A model generated the notes under the pieces. That model was not told the DNA's origin. It worked only from the letters and a program-made list of their open reading frames with translations, and made no database searches. From assembly GCA_002298785.1 (NCBI GenBank), contig DBMR01000108.1:60329-124328 (forward strand): a stretch of 64,000 nucleotides of DNA, in the 5' to 3' direction. The stretch is from Verrucomicrobia subdivision 3 bacterium UBA693. GTDB taxonomy: Bacteria > Verrucomicrobiota > Verrucomicrobiia > Limisphaerales > UBA8199. Both the position numbers and the translations under genes were made by a program. Of this stretch, positions 1 through 7,421 are shown one piece after another. Numbering within the stretch: position 1 is the stretch's first letter; each line of letters starts with the position of its first letter.

Positions 1-1980
1 GGCCAGGAAAATGGTTTTGATCAGCACGGCGCCAAAGCTGAGCCGTGCGGACTGGGAATCGGCGATGGCGAAACGGAAGGGGTGGCGTCGGGCCGAGCGC
101 ACGAGCGCGCGGTGTAGCGGGCGGAGGTGTGCGCGGCGGTGGTGCCAGCACGAAGCCAGCAATTCGGATACGGCCTGGCGGACCTCCGACGCAGTGGCCT
201 GCGGTGGCAGGGCCCGGCCGAAGCTGACCGTGACCGGGTAGGGAATGCGGCGCGGCAATTTCCAGACGAAACGATGTTTCTCGAAGCTGAAGATACTTCC
301 CCAGACACCGTCGAGCGCGACCGGCACGATTGGTGCCTCGACATCCCGCATGATTTGTTCCATGCCCCGGCGGAAAGGCAGCAGTTGTCCGATGCGCGTG
401 ATTTGGCCTTCGGCGAAGATGCAGACCACTTCGCCGGAACGGATGGCTTCGCCAGCGGTGTGCAGCGACTTGAGCAGGTCGCGGGGTCGCAATGCCGAGG
501 AAATGGGAATTACGCCGAGAATGCGGGCAAAGGGCTTTACATAGGGCAGTTCATAATAATCCGCGAACATCATGAACCGTACCCGACGGTCAGTAGAGGC
601 GATGAGCAGCAGGGCGTCGACAAAAGAAACATGGTTGCAGACGAACAGCGCGCCGCCTTTATCCGGAATATTTTCCCGGCCCAGGACCCGCACCCGGTAG
701 AGCGTGCGCGTCAGCAGCCATAGACCAAACCGCAGCAAGGCGTCAGGCAGGAGCCACAGCACGTAGATCGTGCCGGCCAAGGTGGCCACGGCCGTGAGGA
801 TGAAGACGGTGGAGGGACTCAAGTGCAGAACGACGGTGACGAGGTAATAGATTCCAGAGGCGGTGAAGATTCCGACGAATGAAAGCAAATTGGCGGCAGC
901 CAGTACGCCTCCTTTGCTTTTTCGATCCGGACGATGCTGAAGCAACGCGGCGATCGGCACGATGAAGAACCCGCCGAAAAAGCCCAGGAGCGACAAGTCT
1001 GTGGCGACGTGGGCAAAGGACAAGCCGTGCCTCCCAAGCAATGCGGCGAATGCGGTCATGCCGATTGAGCCCAGCGGGATCAGGCCGTACTCGATCTTGC
1101 CGCCCGAGAGATAACCGGCCGCAAAGCTGCCGAGGCCAATGCCGATGGCGGTGGCCGCCTGAAGATAGCTGCTTTGCTGTGGGTCGGAAATGTTCAGCAC
1201 GTCCTTGGCGTAGATCACAATGAGGAATTGAATCAGTGCGGCCAGGGCGAAGAAGTAGGTGTTCCCGAGCGTGGCCAGCCAGAGCACGCGGTCTTTGCGG
1301 ATCAACTGAATCTGGGACCACAGGTCCGCGAGAAAATTTGGGCGAAAAGTCTTCGCCGGGTCGGCGGCAGATACTTTGGAGATGCCGAAACTGGTGGAGA
1401 GACCGAAGACCGCAAGCGCGATGAGCACCACGCCGGACCAGGCTTGTTGCCCGGCGAAGGTTTTGCACAACCAGGCCCCCGCCACCGTCCCACCGATAAT
1501 GGAAACAAATGTCCCTAACTCGAGCACGCCATTGCCCCAGGAGAGCTTTCGTTCCGGCAGCAGTTCCGGGAGCAGTCCGTATTTCGACGGTCCAAAAAGG
1601 GCGCTGTGGACTTCCATCAGGAAAATGCAGGCGATGACCAGGAAGAGTTGGTCGGCTGCCAGTCCGCACAGCGCCAACAGCATGACCACGATCTCAAAAA
1701 TCTTGATACCAATGGTCACCGAACGCTTGCTGTAACGGTCCGCGAGAAACCCACCGGTCATGGAGAAAAGGATGAACGGAAGCGCGAATAGGGCTCCGAC
1801 GATGCCAACGAGTTGGTCGCGCTTGTCGTTGGAGAATCCCATGCCGGTGATCAGCGAGATAACCAGCCACTTAAGGACGTTATCGCTGAACGCACCTTGG
1901 AATTGGGTGATAAAAAGGCACCAGAAGCCGCGTTGCCCTTGATTACGCGCCGTATCGGAGTCTGGATTCATCGTGGTCAT
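1..1980 (-). CDS. Aas-like fusion: MFS lysophospholipid transporter plus acyltransferase (partial)
   Basis: The reading frame starts at the ATG at 1980 and stays open to the left edge, so about 660 N-terminal residues are visible and the C-terminus is missing. Residues about 15-420 form a 12-helix major facilitator domain of the LplT type, with the early motif QFQGAFSDNVLKW. A PlsC-type acyltransferase domain follows, with the catalytic H-x4-D motif NHVSFVD near residue 442 and FAEGQITRIG near 520. This order matches bacterial Aas-like proteins, which bring lysophospholipid across the inner membrane and re-acylate it. Those proteins usually continue into an AMP-forming acyl-ACP ligase, which would lie outside the window. 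Several arginine-rich open frames inside this stretch are out of frame and not real. Assignment to the fusion family is strong. The presence of the ligase domain is inference. Confidence 0.85.
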   Translation of the reverse strand, partial: MTTMNPDSDTARNQGQRGFWCLFITQFQGAFSDNVLKWLVISLITGMGFSNDKRDQLVGIVGALFALPFILFSMTGGFLADRYSKRSVTIGIKIFEIVVMLLALCGLAADQLFLVIACIFLMEVHSALFGPSKYGLLPELLPERKLSWGNGVLELGTFVSIIGGTVAGAWLCKTFAGQQAWSGVVLIALAVFGLSTSFGISKVSAADPAKTFRPNFLADLWSQIQLIRKDRVLWLATLGNTYFFALAALIQFLIVIYAKDVLNISDPQQSSYLQAATAIGIGLGSFAAGYLSGGKIEYGLIPLGSIGMTAFAALLGRHGLSFAHVATDLSLLGFFGGFFIVPIAALLQHRPDRKSKGGVLAAANLLSFVGIFTASGIYYLVTVVLHLSPSTVFILTAVATLAGTIYVLWLLPDALLRFGLWLLTRTLYRVRVLGRENIPDKGGALFVCNHVSFVDALLLIASTDRRVRFMMFADYYELPYVKPFARILGVIPISSALRPRDLLKSLHTAGEAIRSGEVVCIFAEGQITRIGQLLPFRRGMEQIMRDVEAPIVPVALDGVWGSIFSFEKHRFVWKLPRRIPYPVTVSFGRALPPQATASEVRQAVSELLASCWHHRRAHLRPLHRALVRSARRHPFRFAIADSQSARLSFGAVLIKTIFLA

Positions 1981-2238
1981 GCTCGCAGCCTGTGGAAATA
2001 CGGTCAAATTGATAAAAGCCCTGCAACCATTGATTTACGCAATGGAACTTCTGTAACTGCTACGATCCCCCACCAAGGCGGCAGCCTCGGTATTGGTCAT
2101 CGAGCCAGCCAAACGTCAACCTGCCTGAGACCCACCCGATGCGACCGTGGGTTGCCGGGGCGAATCCGTTCGTGGAACCCGGGCAATTTCGGACCGTCAT
2201 GTAGGGCGAGGCCTGCCAGAAGGCCACGCCTGGGCGCT

Positions 2239-3105
2239 TTATTTCATCTGCTTGGCCAAGAACTCGTAACTGGCATGGGCGAAGTCGAATGGGGAGCCTT
2301 CCCCGGAATCCTGCTCGTAAACATACCATTCGATACCCGCCTCATCGCCGGCAGCGAAGATCTCCGGCCAATTCAATTCGCCCTGGCCGAGCGGTTTGAA
2401 TTGCTGTTTCTTGCCATCCCTGCCTTTAACCACGTCCTTGGCATGGACCACCGGGCAGCGGCCTTTGTATTTGCGAATGTAGGTGGCGGGATCTACCCCG
2501 GCCACATACATCCAGGCCAGGTCGAACTCGGCGTTGAGGTTTTCCGGCTGCGTGGACTCCATCAGGATGTCGATCTTGCGGCGGTTGTCGTCCGGGAATT
2601 TTTCGAACTCAAAGCTGTGGTTGTGATAGGAGAGCCTGATGCCGGCGGCGTGCAGTTTGGCGCCGAGTTCGTTTAACCGACGGGCGCCGTTGAGCCAGTC
2701 TTTCACCGTGGCCTTGCAGTCGTTCATCATGCCGCCCGGGGCGATATCCTTGACTCCGACCGTCTTCCAGAACTGCACATTGGTGTCAAAATCCTTCTCG
2801 AAGCGTTCGATGCTGATGTGGGCAGCGATCGGCTTTAGTCCGGCGGTGTCCAGGGCGGCGCGGATCTTTTCCGCGGGCAGGTTGGGCATGCCGCTCCATT
2901 GCACGTATTCCCAGCCCATTTCCCGCACCTTCTTGAGGGTGTCGGCCAGGTCTTTCTTCGCGGGATCCCGCATGGTGTACAATTGGAGGGCCATGGCCCG
3001 CTTCTTCGTAGCGGCCAGGGAGAGCAGCGGATGGCTGGCGAGCGCCAGCACGCCCAGCGCCGCCAACATTTCACGGCGCGTATATCGTCGATGTGATAAA
3101 TTCAT
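2239..3105 (-). CDS. Exported sugar phosphate isomerase/epimerase-type TIM-barrel protein
   Basis: This 288-residue protein begins with a twin-arginine-like leader (RRYTRREMLAALGVLALAS) and is probably exported. The rest matches the xylose isomerase-like / AP endonuclease 2 TIM-barrel superfamily. Likely metal-site segments are visible: HISIERF, SYHNHSFEFE, AEFDLAWMYVAGVDP, VVHAKDV and a late YVYEQD. Members act as sugar isomerases, epimerases or keto-sugar lyases, and the substrate cannot be read from the sequence. The gene lies 67 bp downstream of the DUF1080 gene on the same strand, so the two are probably one transcript. In Planctomycetota and Verrucomicrobiota this pairing is typical of 3-keto-glycoside breakdown, which is the best guess for its role. 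No strong terminator is seen downstream. Confidence 0.85.
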   Translation of the reverse strand: MNLSHRRYTRREMLAALGVLALASHPLLSLAATKKRAMALQLYTMRDPAKKDLADTLKKVREMGWEYVQWSGMPNLPAEKIRAALDTAGLKPIAAHISIERFEKDFDTNVQFWKTVGVKDIAPGGMMNDCKATVKDWLNGARRLNELGAKLHAAGIRLSYHNHSFEFEKFPDDNRRKIDILMESTQPENLNAEFDLAWMYVAGVDPATYIRKYKGRCPVVHAKDVVKGRDGKKQQFKPLGQGELNWPEIFAAGDEAGIEWYVYEQDSGEGSPFDFAHASYEFLAKQMK

Positions 3106-3172
3106 ATATTGAGAAATTTACAACGCTATAGAATTGGTTCTCTGCTTCTCGCAGGGTGCAGAAACCGTATGC

Positions 3173-3775
3173 CTATTTGTCCAGATCGAGATAATACAAT
3201 TCCTTGGCCTCTACCTTCATGCCTGGATTATGACCCTGGATGGCGAAGTGACCGGTCTTGTATTCGGCATCATCGTAGGTCATCACGAGCTTGTCGTTGA
3301 TCCAAAACTGAATATGCGTGCCGACAGCTTTGATGTGGTAACTGAACCACTCGCCGTCCTTCGTGAGCAACTCGGTGGCTTTGCCCGTGGGCTTGCCCGG
3401 TTTCCACAGCCAACCCGTGTAAGCCTCCTGGCTGTTGCAGATTTGGGCTTCATAACCGCGGGGGAAGCCGTCCGGATTATCAGCCGGCGGATTGGCGCGA
3501 AAATAGACACCGCTATTGGGATTGGACCCCTGGTCCGTGACGCGGAACATGCCTTTCAGTTCGAAATTGGTGCAGGTGGCGTCCGTGTAAATGTGCCCCA
3601 TGCCTCCGACCCCCACTAAGACGCCATCCTGGACCGACCAGGTCGCCTTGCCGCGAACCTTCCAGCCAGTGAGGTCTTTACCGTTGAACAAGGAGATCCA
3701 TTTGGATTGGTTCTCGGAATGGGCAGCGCAGCAGAACAGCAGTGCACCCGCCATGATGATGAGGGATTTCTTCAT
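3173..3775 (-). CDS. DUF1080 (3-keto-disaccharide hydrolase type) secreted protein
   Basis: From the ATG at 3775 the product is 200 residues with a signal peptide (MKKSLIIMAGALLFCCAAHS). An upstream in-frame start at 3796 would add seven residues before this leader and is less likely. The mature part is one DUF1080 concanavalin-like domain: WISLFNGKDLTGWKV at the front, then GVYFRANPP, GYEAQICNS and a closing GHFAIQGHNPGMKVEAKEL. The family includes enzymes shown to cleave 3-keto-glycosides after a Gfo/Idh-type dehydrogenase oxidises the sugar. It precedes the exported TIM-barrel gene with 67 bp between them, which supports a shared periplasmic pathway. A Gfo/Idh oxidoreductase is present in the window at 32813-34240 but not next to it. 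The family call is strong. The substrate is unknown. Confidence 0.88.
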   Translation of the reverse strand: MKKSLIIMAGALLFCCAAHSENQSKWISLFNGKDLTGWKVRGKATWSVQDGVLVGVGGMGHIYTDATCTNFELKGMFRVTDQGSNPNSGVYFRANPPADNPDGFPRGYEAQICNSQEAYTGWLWKPGKPTGKATELLTKDGEWFSYHIKAVGTHIQFWINDKLVMTYDDAEYKTGHFAIQGHNPGMKVEAKELYYLDLDK

Positions 3776-3923
3776 GTGATGATTTTGTAAGTTCAAAGGT
3801 CAATCAGCCGCGTGAAGATTGAAAGCACAAAGTGGCAAAACACGCCTGCGAGATTGGCCCGGGATGGTCCCTGGCGTCTTGGCTGGTATTGTGTCCAGGT
3901 CGGCAATCCGCTATGACTGGACC

Positions 3924-5510
3924 ATGCTCGGAATGCCATCAATCCTAAGCACCCCAGCTACTCCGGCTTCGTCGCCGAGCTCTGGAGATCGTCCACCGCT
4001 CGCCACTGTCCTGGTGCTCTCGCTTGTAGCCCTGAAAGTAGGTGTTCATTTCCTTACGAGCGCTCTGACGCCTTATGAGTTGCACCGGGATGAGTTCCTT
4101 TACCTGGGCATGGGAGAACACTTGCGCTACTGGCTTATGGACTTTCCGCCCGCGATTGCCGTGATGGCACGGTTGGCCCGGGCGGTTTTTGGCGACACGC
4201 TGTTTGCGGTGCGTTTCTTTCCGGCGGTGGCAGGCGCTTTGGTAATGTGGTTTACCGCGCTGATCACCCGGGAATTGGGGGGCAGGCGCGGCGCCCAGGC
4301 CTTGGCAATGATCACCGTATTGCTTGGGCCGCTCTTTCTCCGGCCCAGCAGCCTGTTTCATCCGGTGGTGTTCGATCAACTCTGGTGGACGTTGGGGTTC
4401 TTCGCGCTGGTCCGATGGCAGGGAAGTGGTAACCCGCGGTGGTGGTTGCTGATCGGTGTTGCCGGCGGTCTGGGGTTGTTGACCAAGTTTAGTATCGGAT
4501 TTTTTGCGGTGGGCCTCTCGATCTCGTTGGTGATTTCCCGCCAGCACCGGATTTTTTGGACAGCGTGGCCGTGGCTCGCGGTCGGGATTGCCTCGGCCAT
4601 TGGCAGCGCGAGCTTAATCGGACAAATCCGTCTGGGATTTCCGGTCCTGCTCCATATGGATGAACTCCAGCGCCAGCAGTTGAGCCATGTAACCTACACC
4701 GGATTTATTCTCGGGCAGGTATTGATGTTGGGCCCGGCGATGCTGCTGGCACTCGGAGGTTGGTTTTACCTCGCGCGTGCAGCCGCAATGCATTCGCAAC
4801 GCACGGTGGCCTGGATATGCCTGGTTTGCTTTCTCGTGCTCTTGCTGCTCCACGGCAAAGCCTATTACCTCGGCCCGATTTATCCCACGTTGATTGCGGC
4901 CGGGGCCGCCGGTTTGTCCTCGCTGAGCCGTGGGCGGAGACTTGTTGGTGGAATACTCATTTCCATGATCTTTGGTTGGGGGATGATTGGCTTGCCGTTT
5001 GGACTCCCGATGTTGCCACCGCAGGTGATGGCACAGTACGCCGCCAAGGTAGGGATGCAAGCCGCGGTCACCACCAATCAAGGACGACAATTGCCGTTGC
5101 CACAAGATTACGCCGATATGCTCGGATGGCGGAAGCAAGTCGCGGCAGTCGCGTCGGTTTGGCAAGCACTTCCTCCAGATCAGCGAGCCCAAGCCATGTT
5201 GTTGGCTCGAAATTATGGCGAAGCCGGCGCACTCGAGTTTCACGGACCAGAGTTCGGTCTGCCGTCGAGGATTTTGCTACCAGAAAACGACCTGCTCTGG
5301 GCACCGCCGCCTGGAAATGCCTGTAACGTGGTGGTCAGCATTGGTATTTCCGAGAGCGATCTGCGGCAGTACTTTCGGTCGGTAAAACTCGTGGAACGCT
5401 TTGACCATCCGTGGATGGTTCCCGAGGAGCGGGGCGTCCCCATCTGCATTGCCGAGAGCCCTTCGCGATCCATCCTCGACGCCTGGCCCCGGCTGCGGAG
5501 AGGGCCCTGA
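3924..5510 (+). CDS. Glycosyltransferase family 39-like membrane protein
   Basis: The product is about 528 residues from the ATG at 3924. An upstream TTG at 3819 would add 35 residues with no family features. After a short Pro/Ser-rich N-terminus there are about ten hydrophobic segments. The first periplasmic loop carries HRDEFLYLGMGEHL, the acidic DE pair typical of PMT/ArnT-like lipid-linked sugar transferases. The C-terminal 150 residues form a soluble, probably periplasmic domain. The protein most likely moves a sugar from an undecaprenyl or dolichol-type carrier to an acceptor outside the inner membrane. Donor and acceptor are not predictable. It is divergent from the DUF1080 gene and 57 bp upstream of the FAD oxidoreductase gene. 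Confidence 0.82.
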   Translation: MLGMPSILSTPATPASSPSSGDRPPLATVLVLSLVALKVGVHFLTSALTPYELHRDEFLYLGMGEHLRYWLMDFPPAIAVMARLARAVFGDTLFAVRFFPAVAGALVMWFTALITRELGGRRGAQALAMITVLLGPLFLRPSSLFHPVVFDQLWWTLGFFALVRWQGSGNPRWWLLIGVAGGLGLLTKFSIGFFAVGLSISLVISRQHRIFWTAWPWLAVGIASAIGSASLIGQIRLGFPVLLHMDELQRQQLSHVTYTGFILGQVLMLGPAMLLALGGWFYLARAAAMHSQRTVAWICLVCFLVLLLLHGKAYYLGPIYPTLIAAGAAGLSSLSRGRRLVGGILISMIFGWGMIGLPFGLPMLPPQVMAQYAAKVGMQAAVTTNQGRQLPLPQDYADMLGWRKQVAAVASVWQALPPDQRAQAMLLARNYGEAGALEFHGPEFGLPSRILLPENDLLWAPPPGNACNVVVSIGISESDLRQYFRSVKLVERFDHPWMVPEERGVPICIAESPSRSILDAWPRLRRGP

Positions 5511-5567
5511 TCGAGGGGGATGCCATTCTGATTGACCGCAATCGACGTGGGGTGCTCTACTCAGACC

Positions 5568-7217
5568 ATGACTGGCGTTCAGCGATTTTTCCTGGCAGGG
5601 CTACTTTTGATCCAAGCCATATATCATGGATCCGCTGCTTCTTATGACCTGGTAATCTATGGCGGCACTTCGGCCGGCGTGGCGGCGGCGGTGCAGGCCC
5701 GGCGCTTGGGAAAATCCGTCATCATTGTTTCTCCGGACAAACACCTCGGTGGACTCTCGAGCGGTGGCCTGGGCTTCACGGATACGGGCGATAAATCGGT
5801 GATTGGGGGCATTGCCCGTGAGTTTTATCACCGCGTCTGGCAGCACTACGACCGGCCCGAGGCTTGGAAATGGCAAAAACGCGAGGCTTATGGCAACAAA
5901 GGGCAGGGCACGCCGGCAATCGATGGAGCCCAACGCACGATGTGGATCTTCGAACCGCATGTCGCGGAGGGTGTGTTTGAGGATTTTGTCCGCGAGTATC
6001 GCATTCCAGTGGAGCGCAACGAGTGGCTGGACCGTGCCAAAGGAGTGAAGAAATCCGACGGCCGCATTCGCTCGATTCGCATGCTGAGCGGCAAGGTCTA
6101 CCGGGGGCGGATGTTTCTGGATGCCACGTATGAAGGAGACCTTCTGGGGGCGGCTGGGGTGGATTACACTGTGGGCCGAGAGGGACGTTCCGTCTATGGC
6201 GAGGAGTGGGCGGGAGTGCAGACTGGGGTCGTGCAGCACCGCCATAATTTTTCGGTGCTCAGTGGCAAAGTCAGTGCCTATAAAATACCAGGAGATCCAG
6301 CCAGCGGCCTGCTGCCCCGCATCAGCCCGGAGCCACCCGGTAAAAAAGGCGAGGGAGACAAACGCATTCAGGCTTATTGCTATCGCCTGTGCATGACGGA
6401 TAATCCGGCCAACCGGGTGCCCTTTCCCAAACCGGACGGCTACGATCCGGGTCAATACGAATTGTTGCTTCGCATTTATGAAACCGGGTGGCGGGAAACC
6501 TTCGATAAGGTCGATGCGATTCCCAACGCCAAGACGGATACCAATAATCATGGTCCCATGAGCACGGACAACATCGGTTTCAACTATGATTATCCGGAAG
6601 CCAGTTATGAGCGGCGCCGGGAAATTCTTCGCGAGCACGAGCAATATGAGAAGGGTTGGTTTTACTTTATTGCCAATGATCCACGGGTGCCTCGGGAGAC
6701 ACAGGAGCGCATGCGCCAATGGGGTTTGGCCGCCGATGAGTTCACCGACAACGGGAACTGGCCGCACCAGATTTATGTGCGGGAAGCGCGGCGGATGATC
6801 GGTATGCACGTGATGACCGAGCATGAATTGCTGAAGAAACGGCCCACGCCCAATCCTGTCGGAATGGGTTCCTACAGCATCGATTCGCACAACGTGCAGC
6901 GGTATGTTACCGCCGAAGGGAATGTCGAGAACGAAGGCGATCTCGGCGTTTCCACCCGCGGACCGTACCAAATCTCCTATGGCGCGCTGGTGCCGAAATC
7001 GAATCAGTGCAAGAACCTCCTGGTCCCAGTCTGCGTGTCGAGTTCCCACGCGGCTTATGGTAGTATCCGGATGGAGCCGGTGTTCATGATCCTGGGCCAA
7101 TCGGCGGCAACGGCTGCCAGCTTGGCCTTGGACGCTCGGCAATCGGTGCAGGAGGTGTCCTATGAAAAGCTGCGGACTCGTCTCCTTCAGGATGGTCAAG
7201 TGCTCGAAAGACCTTAG
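5568..7217 (+). CDS. Secreted FAD-dependent oxidoreductase (FAD_oxidored / xanthan-lyase-like annotation)
   Basis: The ATG at 5568 gives 549 residues starting with a hydrophobic leader (MTGVQRFFLAGLLLIQAIY). A TTG at 5532 would place 12 polar residues before it and is rejected. An FAD-binding Rossmann segment follows at once (YDLVIYGGTSAGVAAAVQA), then the family's GGLSSGGLGFTD and the segment MFLDATYEGDLLGAAGVDY. The C-terminal part keeps the conserved QIYVREARRMIG and RMEPVFMILGQSAATAA. This family is abundant in Verrucomicrobiota and Planctomycetota and is often annotated as 'xanthan lyase', although a flavin oxidoreductase role is more consistent with the fold. The substrate is unknown. 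A long open frame on the opposite strand here is a shadow. Confidence 0.87.
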   Translation: MTGVQRFFLAGLLLIQAIYHGSAASYDLVIYGGTSAGVAAAVQARRLGKSVIIVSPDKHLGGLSSGGLGFTDTGDKSVIGGIAREFYHRVWQHYDRPEAWKWQKREAYGNKGQGTPAIDGAQRTMWIFEPHVAEGVFEDFVREYRIPVERNEWLDRAKGVKKSDGRIRSIRMLSGKVYRGRMFLDATYEGDLLGAAGVDYTVGREGRSVYGEEWAGVQTGVVQHRHNFSVLSGKVSAYKIPGDPASGLLPRISPEPPGKKGEGDKRIQAYCYRLCMTDNPANRVPFPKPDGYDPGQYELLLRIYETGWRETFDKVDAIPNAKTDTNNHGPMSTDNIGFNYDYPEASYERRREILREHEQYEKGWFYFIANDPRVPRETQERMRQWGLAADEFTDNGNWPHQIYVREARRMIGMHVMTEHELLKKRPTPNPVGMGSYSIDSHNVQRYVTAEGNVENEGDLGVSTRGPYQISYGALVPKSNQCKNLLVPVCVSSSHAAYGSIRMEPVFMILGQSAATAASLALDARQSVQEVSYEKLRTRLLQDGQVLERP

Positions 7218-7421
7218 AAAACTCACCGCCGACAGACCCGATGGTTGGCGCCGCCATAGCCGAAACGGGTGTGGAGTTGGCCCTCGGCTGAGGCTTCGCG
7301 CTCAGCGCGCGGGATATTTTGAATAGAGCTTGGAGCAGGATGACCGCCGGCGGTAGAGTTCCGAACTGTCGTTTTGCCGCTTTACCATTCCGGGTGAAAC
7401 TGGCAGATAGCTCTCTGTTAT

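Noticed and set aside
743..1669. 308-codon frame on the minus strand within the MFS-acyltransferase gene
   Set aside because: It is in a different frame from the transporter and its product is arginine-rich with no membrane helices.
5601..7226. 541-codon open frame on the minus strand opposite the FAD oxidoreductase gene
   Set aside because: Its protein has no recognisable domain, and the plus-strand frame carries a signal peptide and family motifs throughout.
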